Positions 10,248-18,987 of a DNA stretch of 64,000 nucleotides are shown here, one piece after another. Position 1 is the first letter of the stretch. Every line of letters starts with the position of its first letter. The DNA lies in contig DASZBS010000130.1 of assembly GCA_035943995.1 (NCBI GenBank), positions 10,644 to 74,643 on the forward strand, in the 5' to 3' direction. The DNA comes from Vulcanimicrobium sp035943995. GTDB taxonomy: Bacteria; Vulcanimicrobiota; Vulcanimicrobiia; Vulcanimicrobiales; Vulcanimicrobiaceae. A program made the position numbers and the translations under genes. The notes below the pieces were generated by a model. The model did no database searches, had not been told where the DNA came from, and saw only the letters and a list, made by a program, of their open reading frames with translations.

Positions 10248-11675
10248 CTAGCGCCCGCCGGCGCTCGCCGCGCCCGCCGTCAGCGACTCGTCCACCAGCT
10301 CGATGACGTGCTTGATCGCGATGCGCTCGGCGCCGGCGCGCTTGGCGCTTACAGCGCGCTCTAGGCCGTTGCGCATCTGCAGCGCGCAGCCGGGGTTCGC
10401 GGTGGCGACGATCTCCGGTGCGACTTCCAGGATGCGGTCGGTCTTGCGGCGCTGCAGCCGCTGTGACATCTCCGGTTGCGTCACGTTGTAGATCCCCGCG
10501 GAACCGCAGCACAGCGACGACTCGTCCATCTCGCGCAGCTCCAGCCCGGGGATCTTCGCCAGCAACCGGCGCGGCGGTGCGGTGATGCGCTGCGCGTGCG
10601 CGAGATGGCACGCGTCCTGATACGTCACGATGCCGCGCAGCGCGCCGAACGCGCCGTCCGGTAAGCCGAGCTCGTCGACGTACTCCAGCACGTCGCGCAC
10701 CTTCGCGGAGAACGCGAGCGCGCGGTTCTCCCACTCGGCATCGTCTTTGAACAGGTGCCCGTACTCTTTGAGCGCCGAGCCGCAGCCGGCCGCGTTGACC
10801 ACGTACACGTCGGCGCCGCTGCGCTCGAACGCCGCGATGTTGCGCTTGGCGAGCTCGCGCCCGCGCGGCATCTCGCCGGCGTGGATCGTGATCGCGCCGC
10901 AGCAGCCTTGATCGCGCGGCACGACGACCTCGACGCCGGCCGCGTTGAGCACGCGCACCGTCGCCTCGTGCCAAGGCGCGAAGGCGACGTGCATGATGCA
11001 GCCGGCGTGCAAGAACGCGATCGCCCGCGGCGGGTCACCGTGCGCCTGGCGAAAGGTCGGTGCGAAACGCTGGTCGCGCGGCGTGAAGAAGCGGTCCGAG
11101 ACGCGCGGCGCCATCGCTTCCATGTCGTGCAGCCCGAGCCGGCGCAGGATGCCGGTGCGGCGCACGAGATCGCCCAAGCCGCTGCGCTGGTAGAGCTTCA
11201 GCATGCGCGCCGCCGCGCGCATCAGCCACATCTTCGAGAAGAGCTGGCCGATCAGGAGCGCGCGGCCGAGCCGGGCGTACCACGAGCGAACGGGCCCTTG
11301 CGCGCGCACGATCTGCGTGCGGGCGGGCTCGAGGATCTTGCCGTAGTCGACGCCCGACGGGCACACCGCCTCGCACGCGCGGCAGTCCAGACACTCCGAC
11401 ATCTGGTGCACGAAGCCCGGGCTGAGCAGGTCGAGCCGTTCCTCCGCGACCGCTTTGATCAGCGCGATGCGGCCGCGCGGTCCGGACGTCTCCACCAGCG
11501 TCTCGACATAGGTCGGACACGTCGGCAGACACAAGCCGCACCGGACGCAGCGGTCGAACACGTCGGACGGCGGAACGTCGGGGGCGACAAAACTGCGGAT
11601 GTCGATCGGCGCGTGTCCGTCGTCGGCCTGAGCGCTGTCATCCTGACCGTTCGACAGGCTCACGGGAATACTCAC
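10248..11675 (-). CDS. glcF: Glycolate oxidase iron-sulfur subunit GlcF
   Basis: Electron-transfer subunit of glycolate dehydrogenase. Two [4Fe-4S] motifs, CVRCGLCLPTCP (about 43-54) and CLDCRACEAVCPSG (about 95), are followed by two cysteine-rich CCG domains (DQGCCGAITIHAG and SSLCCGSAG). The length of about 475 fits GlcF. No ATG is available near the conserved start, so the GTG giving MSIPVSLSNG is chosen with modest confidence; its first codons come from a dispersed repeat. GlcD/GlcE are not in the window. Divergent from ilvD, 35 bases between starts. Confidence 0.88.
   Translation of the reverse strand: MSIPVSLSNGQDDSAQADDGHAPIDIRSFVAPDVPPSDVFDRCVRCGLCLPTCPTYVETLVETSGPRGRIALIKAVAEERLDLLSPGFVHQMSECLDCRACEAVCPSGVDYGKILEPARTQIVRAQGPVRSWYARLGRALLIGQLFSKMWLMRAAARMLKLYQRSGLGDLVRRTGILRRLGLHDMEAMAPRVSDRFFTPRDQRFAPTFRQAHGDPPRAIAFLHAGCIMHVAFAPWHEATVRVLNAAGVEVVVPRDQGCCGAITIHAGEMPRGRELAKRNIAAFERSGADVYVVNAAGCGSALKEYGHLFKDDAEWENRALAFSAKVRDVLEYVDELGLPDGAFGALRGIVTYQDACHLAHAQRITAPPRRLLAKIPGLELREMDESSLCCGSAGIYNVTQPEMSQRLQRRKTDRILEVAPEIVATANPGCALQMRNGLERAVSAKRAGAERIAIKHVIELVDESLTAGAASAGGR
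11636..11665. repeat. Diverged dispersed repeat inside the glcF 5' end
   Basis: TGTCATCCTGACCGTTCGACAGGCTCACGG is split here as TGTCATCCTGACC and GTTCGACAGGCTCACGG. It belongs to the same TTCGACA(A/G)GCTCA family as the copy at 2771-2794. It encodes the VSLSNGQDD residues of the annotated GlcF N-terminus. Confidence 0.45.
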
Positions 11676-11710
11676 GATGACACCGCGTTCGCGAACGCGA
11701 AGCGCCCCCC

Positions 11711-13417
11711 ATGCCCGCACCCGTCGACCCAACCCGAGCGCGAAGCTCCGTCGTCGTCGACGGCCGCGACCGCGCCGCCGCCCGCTCGTTCTACCACGCC
11801 GTCGGCTTCAACGACGAGGACCTCGCCAAGCCGCTGGTCCTCATCGCGAACACCTGGACCGACGCGATGCCGTGCAATTTCGGGCTGCGCGCGCTCGCCG
11901 ACCACGTCAAAGCGGGCGTGCGCGCGTCGGGTGGCACGCCGATGGAGTTCAACACGATCGCGATCTCCGACGGGATCACGATGGGCACGGAAGGGATGAA
12001 GGCGTCGCTCGTCTCGCGCGAGGTGATCGCCGACTCGATCGAGCTCGTCGCGCGCGGCTACGGCTTCGACGCGATCGTCGCGCTGGTCGCGTGCGACAAG
12101 ACGATCCCCGCCGCCGGCATGGCGCTGCTGCGGCTAGACATCCCCGGCCTCGCGTTGTACGGCGGCTCGATCGCGCCGGGCCGTTACAAGGACCGCGACC
12201 TCACCATCGGCGACGTGTTCGAAGCGATCGGCGAGCACGCCGCCGGCAAGATCGACGATGCCGAGCTGCGCGCGATCGAGTACGCGGCATGTCCGGGCGC
12301 GGGCGCGTGCGGCGGCCAGTTCACCGCCAACACGATGGCGACGGCGCTGGAGTTTCTCGGCCTGTCGATGGTCGGCAGCGCGAGCCCCGGCGCGACCGAC
12401 CCGCGCAAAGAGAAGGAAGGCTATCGCGCGGGCGTGACCGTGATGGAGATGTTGCGCAGCGGCTTGACGCCGCGCAAGATCGCGACGCGCGCCGCGTTCG
12501 AAAACGCGATCGCGGCCGCGACCGGAACGGGCGGCTCGACGAACAGCGTGCTGCACCTCATCGCGATGGCGCGCGAAGCGAACGTGCCGCTGACGCTCGA
12601 AGACTTCGAGCGCATCTCCGAGCGCACGCCGATCGTCGCGGACTTGCGCCCCGGCGGCAAGTACGTCGCGCTCGATGTCGACAAGGCCGGCGGCGTCCAG
12701 CTCATCGCCAAGCGCATGGTCGAAGGCGGGCTGGTCGACGGCGACACGCTCACGCCCAGCGGCCACACGCTGCGCGAAGAGACGGCCAACGCCGTCGAGA
12801 CGCCGGGCCAGCAAGTCGTCACGACCGCCGAGCGCCCATTCAAGAAGAAAGGCGGGCTGCGCATCCTGCGCGGCAACCTCGCACCCGACGGCGCGGTGGT
12901 GAAGATCGCGGGCCACGAGCCGGCGCTGCTCACCGGTCGCGCGCGCGTGTTCGAGCGCGAAGAAGACGCGATGCACGCGATCGATGCGCGCGAGATCGTC
13001 GCGGGCGACATCGTCGTCATCCGCTACGAAGGACCCAAAGGCGGTCCGGGGATGCGCGAGATGCTCGGCGTGACGGCGGCGATCGTCGGCCAGGGATTGG
13101 GCGATTCGGTCTCGCTCGTGACGGACGGACGTTTCAGCGGCGCGACGCGCGGGCTGATGGTGGGGCACGTCGCGCCGGAAGCGTTCGCCGGCGGACCGCT
13201 CGCGATCGTGCGCGACGGCGACACGGTCACGATCGACGTCGAGCGCGGTCGCCTCGACGTCGCGCTGTCCGACGACGAGATCGCCGCACGCACGCGCGCG
13301 TGGCGAGCGCCTGCGCCGCGCTACGCGACCGGCGTGTTCGCGAAGTACGCGGCGCTCGTGTCGTCGGCGGCCGAAGGTGCGGTGACGCGCCCGCCGTCCG
13401 AGGCGCGGAGCGCGTGA
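11711..13417 (+). CDS. ilvD: Dihydroxy-acid dehydratase
   Basis: Iron-sulfur enzyme of valine/isoleucine biosynthesis that dehydrates 2,3-dihydroxy acids to 2-keto acids. At 568 residues it is full length. The cluster and Mg ligands are in MPCN (about 56), ACDKTIPA (about 128) and CPGAGACGGQFTANTM (about 197). The late GRFSGATRGLMVGHVAPEA motif is also typical. Its TGA overlaps the GTG of thrC, coupling the two genes. Confidence 0.96.
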   Translation: MPAPVDPTRARSSVVVDGRDRAAARSFYHAVGFNDEDLAKPLVLIANTWTDAMPCNFGLRALADHVKAGVRASGGTPMEFNTIAISDGITMGTEGMKASLVSREVIADSIELVARGYGFDAIVALVACDKTIPAAGMALLRLDIPGLALYGGSIAPGRYKDRDLTIGDVFEAIGEHAAGKIDDAELRAIEYAACPGAGACGGQFTANTMATALEFLGLSMVGSASPGATDPRKEKEGYRAGVTVMEMLRSGLTPRKIATRAAFENAIAAATGTGGSTNSVLHLIAMAREANVPLTLEDFERISERTPIVADLRPGGKYVALDVDKAGGVQLIAKRMVEGGLVDGDTLTPSGHTLREETANAVETPGQQVVTTAERPFKKKGGLRILRGNLAPDGAVVKIAGHEPALLTGRARVFEREEDAMHAIDAREIVAGDIVVIRYEGPKGGPGMREMLGVTAAIVGQGLGDSVSLVTDGRFSGATRGLMVGHVAPEAFAGGPLAIVRDGDTVTIDVERGRLDVALSDDEIAARTRAWRAPAPRYATGVFAKYAALVSSAAEGAVTRPPSEARSA

Positions 13418-14670
13418 TCGCGCTGCGCTGCAGCGCGTGCGACGCGGCCGTCGCCGGTGACGACGCGCTCGCGTGCGCGAGCTGCGGCGACCTGCTCGCC
13501 TTCGCGCTCGACACCGACCGCGTCGACGCGTACGCGGTGGAGACGAACGCGCGGCTGCGCCGCGCCTCGCTGGACCCGCGCGACCGCAGCGGCGTGTGGC
13601 GCTTCCGCGAGCTGCTGCCGCCGGTCGCGGACGACGCGATCACGACGCTGCGCGAAGGCGACGTCCCGCTGATCGACGCGCCGCGCGGCGCCGCGTACGC
13701 GGGCGTCGACGCGCTGGCGTACCTGCATCTCGGGGTCAACCCTACCGCGTCGTTCAAGGACGCGGGCATGACGGTCGCGATCTCGCACGCGCGCGAGCGC
13801 GGCGCGCGCATCGCGGTCTGCGCAAGCACCGGCAACACCGCCGCGTCGATGGCGGCGTACGCCGCGCGCGCGGGGATGATCGCGGTGGTGATCGCGCCCG
13901 TCGACGGGATCAGCGCGGCCAAGGTCGCGCAGACGCTCGACTACGGCGCGCACGTCGTCGCGGTCGAGGGCGACTTCGACGACGCGCTGCGCGCGGTGCG
14001 CGCGCTCGATCCGGCGACCGTCGCGGTCGTCAACAGCATCAACCCGTACCGCATCGAAGGGCAGAAGACCGCGGCGCTCGTGCTGCTCGAGCAGCGCCGC
14101 TGGCTCGCGCCGGACTGGGTCGTGCTACCTGGCGGCAACCTCGGGAACGCGAGCGCGCTCGGCAAGGGTTTTCGCGAAGCGCGCGCGATCGGGGTCTCGG
14201 TGCGCATCCCGCGGCTCGCGGTCGTGCAAGCAGCCGGCGCGGCGCCGTTCGCGCGCGCCTGGCGCGACGACGCCGAGCTCGTCCCCGTTCGCGCCGAGAC
14301 CGACGCGACCGCGATCCGCATCGGCGCGCCGGCATCGTGGAAGAAAGCGCGCGCCGAGGTTCGCGTGTCGGGCGGGACGGTGCTCGCGGTCGACGACGCG
14401 GAGATCGCCGAAGCGCGCGCGGTGATCGGCCGCGACGGCGTCGGTTGCGAGCCGGCCTCCGCCGCATCGCTCGCCGGGCTGCGCCGTCTCGTCGCGGACG
14501 GTGCCGTCGCGCGCGATGCGGACATCGTGTGCGTGCTGACGGGCCACCTGCTCAAAGACACAGCGTATGCCGAACGCTATCACGCCTCGGCCGCGCCGCA
14601 CGCGAACGCGATCGTGCGCGGTACCGACGTCGCGTCGTATCTCGACCGGTTGCTCGTCGCGCACGCGTGA
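13414..14670 (+). CDS. thrC: Threonine synthase
   Basis: PLP enzyme converting O-phosphohomoserine to threonine. The 418-residue product has an N-terminal zinc-ribbon-like module (CSAC...CASC, residues 5-27), the PLP lysine in NPTASFKDAGM (about 115), ASTGNTAAS and the phosphate loop VVLPGGNLGNASA. GTG start overlapping the ilvD stop. thrB follows 16 bases later, so this is a branched-chain/threonine operon. Confidence 0.94.
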   Translation: MIALRCSACDAAVAGDDALACASCGDLLAFALDTDRVDAYAVETNARLRRASLDPRDRSGVWRFRELLPPVADDAITTLREGDVPLIDAPRGAAYAGVDALAYLHLGVNPTASFKDAGMTVAISHARERGARIAVCASTGNTAASMAAYAARAGMIAVVIAPVDGISAAKVAQTLDYGAHVVAVEGDFDDALRAVRALDPATVAVVNSINPYRIEGQKTAALVLLEQRRWLAPDWVVLPGGNLGNASALGKGFREARAIGVSVRIPRLAVVQAAGAAPFARAWRDDAELVPVRAETDATAIRIGAPASWKKARAEVRVSGGTVLAVDDAEIAEARAVIGRDGVGCEPASAASLAGLRRLVADGAVARDADIVCVLTGHLLKDTAYAERYHASAAPHANAIVRGTDVASYLDRLLVAHA

Positions 14671-14686
14671 GAACGTCGCCGCCGCG

Positions 14687-15586
14687 ATGATCGACTTCAC
14701 GGTCTCCGCGCCCGCGTCGAGCGCGAACCTCGGCGCGGGCTTCGACGCGGTCGCGCTCGCGCTCGAGCTGCGCATGACCGCCCACGTGCGCGAGCGCGCG
14801 CCCGGCGCGTCGTCGGAGTGGACGTACTCGGGCGCGCATGCGCCCACGCACGACGGCCTGCGCGGGTGCGTCGAACGCGGCATCGTGCGCATCGCGCCCG
14901 CGGCGCCGTCGCTTGCGGTCGCGCTCGACAACGCGATCCCGCTGGGCGGCGGGCTCGGCAGCAGCGCGGCGGCGCACGCGCTGGGCGTCGCGATCGGCGC
15001 GCGGCTCGTCGACCACCCGCCCGACGACGACCTACTCGCCCGTGCCGTCGCCGAGCTGGAAGGCCACCCCGACAACGCGCTCGCCGCATGGTACGGCGGC
15101 GCGGTGATCGCCGCGTTCGGCGACGACGGGCTCACCGTCGCGCGCTTCGCGCCGCCCGCGGCCGGCGCGGTGATCGTGGTCCCGGAGATCGCGCTGCCGA
15201 CGGCGCAGGCGCGCGAGCTCGTGCCGAAAACCTACGCGCGCGCCGATGCCGTGCACAACGTGCAGCGCGCCGCGCTCCTCGGCGCCGCGCTCGCGGCGCG
15301 ACGCCTGGACCTCTTGCGCGCGGCCGTCCGCGACAAGCTGCACCAGCCGTACCGCGCAAGCGCCATCCCGGGCCTCGTGGAGATCCTGGAGCTCGACGAT
15401 CCCGCGCTCGTCGCGGTGGCGCTCTCCGGCGCGGGTCCGTCGGTGCTGGCGCTGGTGTACGACGAACCGCAGCGCATCGGCCGGCTGATCGCGGCCGTCT
15501 TCGACCGGCACGGCGTGCGCAGCGCGATCCTCACGCCGCCGCTCGCTTCGACCGGGCTCACGGTCACGTCGGGGGAGCGCGCGTAG
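14687..15586 (+). CDS. thrB: Homoserine kinase
   Basis: GHMP-family kinase that phosphorylates homoserine, supplying the substrate of the preceding thrC product. The 299 residues show APASSANLGAGFDAVALAL at the start, the ATP loop PLGGGLGSSAAA (about 85) and the late GAGPSVLAL motif. The ATG was selected because VSAPASSANLG is the family N-terminus; the frame is open further upstream inside thrC. Confidence 0.95.
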   Translation: MIDFTVSAPASSANLGAGFDAVALALELRMTAHVRERAPGASSEWTYSGAHAPTHDGLRGCVERGIVRIAPAAPSLAVALDNAIPLGGGLGSSAAAHALGVAIGARLVDHPPDDDLLARAVAELEGHPDNALAAWYGGAVIAAFGDDGLTVARFAPPAAGAVIVVPEIALPTAQARELVPKTYARADAVHNVQRAALLGAALAARRLDLLRAAVRDKLHQPYRASAIPGLVEILELDDPALVAVALSGAGPSVLALVYDEPQRIGRLIAAVFDRHGVRSAILTPPLASTGLTVTSGERA

Positions 15587-15657
15587 CGGGCGAGCGACAC
15601 GGGGACCTAGCGACCAGGCGAGAGGGGGACCATCGGGACACGAGAACGTGGTCGCCA

Positions 15658-16077
15658 ATGATCAGCGTCAGCGTCGGGTCGCCCGCGGGGATGTGCACCG
15701 TCGCGAGCCCTGCGTTCTACCGCTACGTCCTCCGTCTAGCCGAAGCGCCGCTTCACGCGAGCGCGTCGGACCGCGCGCAGCTCGACGTGCTGGCGAACGT
15801 CCCGCACGCCTACGCCGACGAAGAAGAGTGCTCCGGCGACGGCTGGCGCATCGTCCCGGCCGTGTCCTACGAAGACTGGCCGGTCCTCGAAGCAACGCCG
15901 CAGCGCCTGCGCGCGGCGTTCCAAACCGCCCGCCGCCTCCTCTGGACCAACGCGGGCCCGGTAGGCATCAGCGCGGGCGACATGATCGCGGTGGACAACC
16001 AAATCGACTCGGTCCTGGGCGTTCTGCACCAAGCCGAAGCGGGCGGCTTCAGCGTCAACGTCTCCTACGTGAGCTGA
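15658..16077 (+). CDS. Hypothetical protein
   Basis: Not recognised. The 139-residue soluble product has two Cys (MCTV and EECSGD), an aromatic/acidic middle (ADEEECSGDGWRIVPAVSYEDWPVL) and ends VNVSYVS. No signal peptide. The last 16 bases, CTCCTACGTGAGCTGA, recur almost exactly at the end of the small gene about 700 bases downstream, suggesting related ends or a duplication boundary. Translation start is the first ATG; no strong ribosome-binding site. Confidence 0.6.
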   Translation: MISVSVGSPAGMCTVASPAFYRYVLRLAEAPLHASASDRAQLDVLANVPHAYADEEECSGDGWRIVPAVSYEDWPVLEATPQRLRAAFQTARRLLWTNAGPVGISAGDMIAVDNQIDSVLGVLHQAEAGGFSVNVSYVS

Positions 16078-16152
16078 ACCCCGCCGCCCGACTCCGGAAA
16101 TTCATGCCGCAACATCGCGGCAAAGCAGACGTAGCGCCCGTCGTTCACCATC

Positions 16153-16518
16153 GTGCTCGTGCCGACGCGCGAGGACGTTCTGGCGATCCGGACCATCGAA
16201 GAAGCTTTCGAACTTCGGACCGCTGCGGTGACAAAGCGGGAAGTCGCGCTGATTCGCATTGCGGGTCATGCGGGGCTCCTTGATTTCACGGAACATGCTG
16301 CGATCGCAGCAGACGACGAAATGATCCCGCTCTCCGCGGTGAGGCGAGTCATCGGAACCGCTCGCGTGAGGACGAAAGACGTCGATCCGGCCAGAGAACG
16401 ATCCATCGGTATCAACTTCGAAGGGACGCTGCCGGACCGCAGGCGTATTCGTGCGAAAGTCTCCTGGGACGACGGTTATCTCGTCGTCACCGTACACACG
16501 ATCGATATGGTAGGATAA
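16153..16518 (+). CDS. Hypothetical protein, possibly acquired
   Basis: Not recognised. The 121-residue product looks globular: a helical first third, an Ala/Val-rich middle, then FEGTLPDRRRIRAKVSWDDGYLVVTVHTIDM, a beta-hairpin-like end. Third-position GC is clearly lower than in neighbouring genes (many GAA, ATT, GCT codons), suggesting recent transfer. GTG start. The next small gene begins four bases after its stop. The opposite frame was rejected. Confidence 0.5.
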   Translation: MLVPTREDVLAIRTIEEAFELRTAAVTKREVALIRIAGHAGLLDFTEHAAIAADDEMIPLSAVRRVIGTARVRTKDVDPARERSIGINFEGTLPDRRRIRAKVSWDDGYLVVTVHTIDMVG

Positions 16519-16522
16519 CGCG

Positions 16523-16780
16523 ATGCAAAGAGTGCGTGAGCTGATAACGTTTCAGAAGAACATCGCGCCCGGTGTCTCCGTGCGCATCGACGGCGTCCCC
16601 GCATCTCTCCGCGGCGACAAGGAAAAAGTCCACGCGTTCGACACGCCTACCGCGTACCGGCTAGAGCGCTTTCTCGCGGCAGCGCGTAAGCGCATGGCGG
16701 ATGGCGAGACCGAAATCCGATTCGAGTTCTCGGACACCCGTTCGATAGCGACCCGACGGCCGACGAACTCTCCTACGTGA
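16523..16780 (+). CDS. Small hypothetical protein with an apparently shifted C-terminus
   Basis: Not recognised. The 85-residue frame reads well to RFEFSDT and then becomes implausible (RSIATRRPTNSPT). In the neighbouring frame the DNA continues FDSDPTADELSYVN and stops at 16783-16785, a natural acidic end that resembles the SYVS end of the gene at 15658. A one-base change near 16735-16740 (GACACCCG) would restore it. So this is a frameshifted gene, a sequencing slip, or programmed slippage. It is probably cotranscribed with the preceding gene. Confidence 0.5.
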   Translation: MQRVRELITFQKNIAPGVSVRIDGVPASLRGDKEKVHAFDTPTAYRLERFLAAARKRMADGETEIRFEFSDTRSIATRRPTNSPT

Positions 16781-16823
16781 ACTGAGCCGGGTGGTCCGCG
16801 CGGTTACGAAGCCGCCCGGCTCT

Positions 16824-17717
16824 TCACTGACGAGGGTTGAACAGACTGCCCAGCACGCCGCCGATGTTGCTTGAACCGCCCTGCTGCTGCGCGCCTTCGC
16901 CGGCGGGCTCGTGATACGTCATCGACTGCAGCCCCAACCGGCCGGGGCCGGTGAAGCGGTTCATGCTCAGTGACGCGCCGCCGACGAACGCGCCGAGCGC
17001 GCCCATCAAACCGCCGCCGCCGCCCGACTGCAGCACAGACACGGTGTCCATGCGCACCGACGCGTCTTTCCACAACCACGCGCCGGGCTCGACGTCGAGC
17101 TGCTCGCCCGGCGCGAGCTGTTTCTCGAATACGTTGCCGTAACCGTGCAGCAGCAGCAGACCTTCATCGTTGCTCGCGGTGAAGCGGTCGATGAACAACC
17201 CGCTGCGGGAGAAGAAGACGTTCGCGAGTCCTTGCTGCCAGTAGAAGTCGTACGCGATCGTGTTCGTCGCCATCAGGAACTGGTGCTCGCGCACGTCGAC
17301 GATCTGTCCCGGCCGTAATTTCAGCGCGACGATTTGACCCGGCGCTTCGCGCGACATCGCGACGTTGCCCGGACCTTGCGCGGTCGAGATGAAGATCTGC
17401 AAGCCCGCGAAGAAGCGCTTCCCGGCGTTCTGCAATCCCATGAAGCCCAGCCGCACCTGCGGCTGCTTCCACAGCAGGATGTGGTGCTCGAAGTAGACCG
17501 TCATGCGCGCGCCGAGCTCGATGTCGACGACGGGGACGAGCTGGCCTTCGATGCGCACCGTCATGTCGCCGACGCTGATCGGCTCCTCGGGGTTGGCGCT
17601 TTCCGGCACGGGCTCGCTGTACGCGCCGACCGCGACGGCTTGCGGCGCGGGCGCGCCGCACGTCTGGCAGAAGCGGGCGCCGTCGGCAATCGGGTTTTGG
17701 CAGGTCGGGCAGGTCAT
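16824..17717 (-). CDS. AIM24-family protein with N-terminal zinc ribbon
   Basis: The 297-residue protein begins with a zinc ribbon (CPTCQNPIADGARFCQTCG, residues 3-21), then an AIM24/TIGR00266 beta-barrel domain: VDIELGARMTVYFEHHILLW, AMSREAPGQIVALKLRPGQ, GLLLLHGYGNVFEKQLAPGE. The C-terminus has a Gly-rich stretch (SGGGGGLMGALGAFVGG) typical of this family and a Gln/Gly-rich tail. Biochemical function of bacterial AIM24 proteins is unknown. Monocistronic, divergent from a tiny acidic ORF. Confidence 0.88.
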   Translation of the reverse strand: MTCPTCQNPIADGARFCQTCGAPAPQAVAVGAYSEPVPESANPEEPISVGDMTVRIEGQLVPVVDIELGARMTVYFEHHILLWKQPQVRLGFMGLQNAGKRFFAGLQIFISTAQGPGNVAMSREAPGQIVALKLRPGQIVDVREHQFLMATNTIAYDFYWQQGLANVFFSRSGLFIDRFTASNDEGLLLLHGYGNVFEKQLAPGEQLDVEPGAWLWKDASVRMDTVSVLQSGGGGGLMGALGAFVGGASLSMNRFTGPGRLGLQSMTYHEPAGEGAQQQGGSSNIGGVLGSLFNPRQ

Positions 17718-17749
17718 GCGCGAGCGTTCGCCGCGGGTACGTGGCGATC

Positions 17750-17896
17750 ATGGAACGCGAACGCAGCGAAGAGCACGGCCGACACGACCAGGACCGCAGC
17801 CGGGTGGAAAACCTCGGGGTCGACGACGAGGAGTTCTCGTCGGTCGAGGACGTCGGCGCAGCGCCGAGTGAGAACCCCACGGTCGACGACGTCTGA
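17750..17896 (+). CDS. Tiny acidic ORF
   Basis: A 48-residue reading frame, MERERSEEHGRHDQDRSRVE..., ending in an acidic tail (VDDEEFSSVEDVG, NPTVDDV). It occupies the gap between the AIM24 gene and the dehydrogenase, ending five bases before the latter. No recognisable domain and a weak ribosome-binding site. It may be a short leader protein or noncoding. Confidence 0.4.
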   Translation: MERERSEEHGRHDQDRSRVENLGVDDEEFSSVEDVGAAPSENPTVDDV

Positions 17897-17901
17897 GCGC
17901 G

Positions 17902-18939
17902 TTGCCGCGAAGCACGCCGCCGGCGCAGCGGATCGCCGAGCGCCGCATCGTGTTCGGCCCGCTGCGCGACGCGCTCGCCGAGCCGCGCCTCGCCGGACCC
18001 GTCGCGCTGCTCGGCACGGCGCGCTCGCTCGCCGCGGTCGCCGACGACGCGTTCGGCGGCGCAGCGGTCCACCGTTACGCCGGCGTGCGCCCGCACAACC
18101 CGCGCGCCGTCGTGGACGAAGCGGGCGCGTTCGTCGACGCGCACGGGTGCGCGACCGTCGTCGCGATCGGCAGCTCCAGCGCGATCGATCTGGGCAAAGC
18201 CGTGTCCGACGGCCGCAGCGTCGTGTTGGCACTGGTGCCGACCGCACTGGGGGGCGCGGAGATGTCGCGCAGCTACGGCGTGCTCGACGGCGACCAAAAA
18301 GTGGGCGGCCGGCTCGCATCGCCGGCGCCGATCGTCGTCTACGACGCGGCATTGCTGGCGTCGCTGCCGCCGCGCGACCTGGGCTCGATCGGAATCAATG
18401 CTTGGGCGCACGCGATCGAAGCGCGCTACGCGCGCGTGCCGCACGCGCTCGGCGGCGCCGCGGCGCTCGAGGCCGGACGCCGTTTGCCGCCGCTGCTGCG
18501 GCGCGCTGCCGTACACCGCGACGACGCGCTGCACCGCGAGCTGTTCGAGGCCGCGCACCTGGCGGGCTTCGCGCTGGATACCCGCTCGATGGGCTTGCAC
18601 CACGCGGTCTGCCACGTCGTCGGCGGGCTCACCCGAATCCCGCACGGGATCGTGAACGCGATCGTGCTGCCGCACGCGGTCCGGGCGAATGCGCGCCTGG
18701 CTCCCGAGGCGGTCGCCGCGGTCGCGGACGCGTTCGGGTTCGCCGACCTCGCGACGGAAGCCGAGGTGATCGCGGCGGCCTACGCGCTACCGCGTACGTT
18801 CGCCGAGCTCGGGGCGCCGGCCGACTTGCCAGAGCGCGCGCTCCCGCGCGTGCTGGTACAGCCGCTGCTCGCGAACAACCCGGCCCCGCCGGACGAAGCC
18901 ACCGTCCGCGACCTGCTGCGGGCAGCGTACGCCGGCTGA
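17902..18939 (+). CDS. Iron-containing alcohol dehydrogenase, maleylacetate-reductase-like
   Basis: NAD(P)H-dependent oxidoreductase of the group-III iron alcohol dehydrogenase family. The 345 residues show the cofactor loop VAIGSSSAIDLGKA, the LVPTALGGAEMSRSYGV segment, and metal-binding histidines in WAHAIEA, GLHHAVCHVVGG and PHGIVNAIVLPHAV. The MGLHHA...PHG spacing is that of maleylacetate reductases of aromatic-ring degradation. No ring-cleavage genes are nearby, so the substrate is uncertain. TTG start. Its 3' flank holds a 14-base direct repeat, TGAGCGGCCTACGG (18937 and 18968). Confidence 0.85.
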   Translation: MPRSTPPAQRIAERRIVFGPLRDALAEPRLAGPVALLGTARSLAAVADDAFGGAAVHRYAGVRPHNPRAVVDEAGAFVDAHGCATVVAIGSSSAIDLGKAVSDGRSVVLALVPTALGGAEMSRSYGVLDGDQKVGGRLASPAPIVVYDAALLASLPPRDLGSIGINAWAHAIEARYARVPHALGGAAALEAGRRLPPLLRRAAVHRDDALHRELFEAAHLAGFALDTRSMGLHHAVCHVVGGLTRIPHGIVNAIVLPHAVRANARLAPEAVAAVADAFGFADLATEAEVIAAAYALPRTFAELGAPADLPERALPRVLVQPLLANNPAPPDEATVRDLLRAAYAG

Positions 18940-18987
18940 GCGGCCTACGGCGCACGTCAGCCGCAGATGAGCGGCCTACGGGCCGCA

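Noticed and set aside
16102..16497. Minus-strand ORF of 131 residues
   Set aside because: Overlaps the plus-strand gene completely; its composition (Arg/Asp/Phe/His-rich, no regular helices) is less natural and it has no coupling to neighbours.
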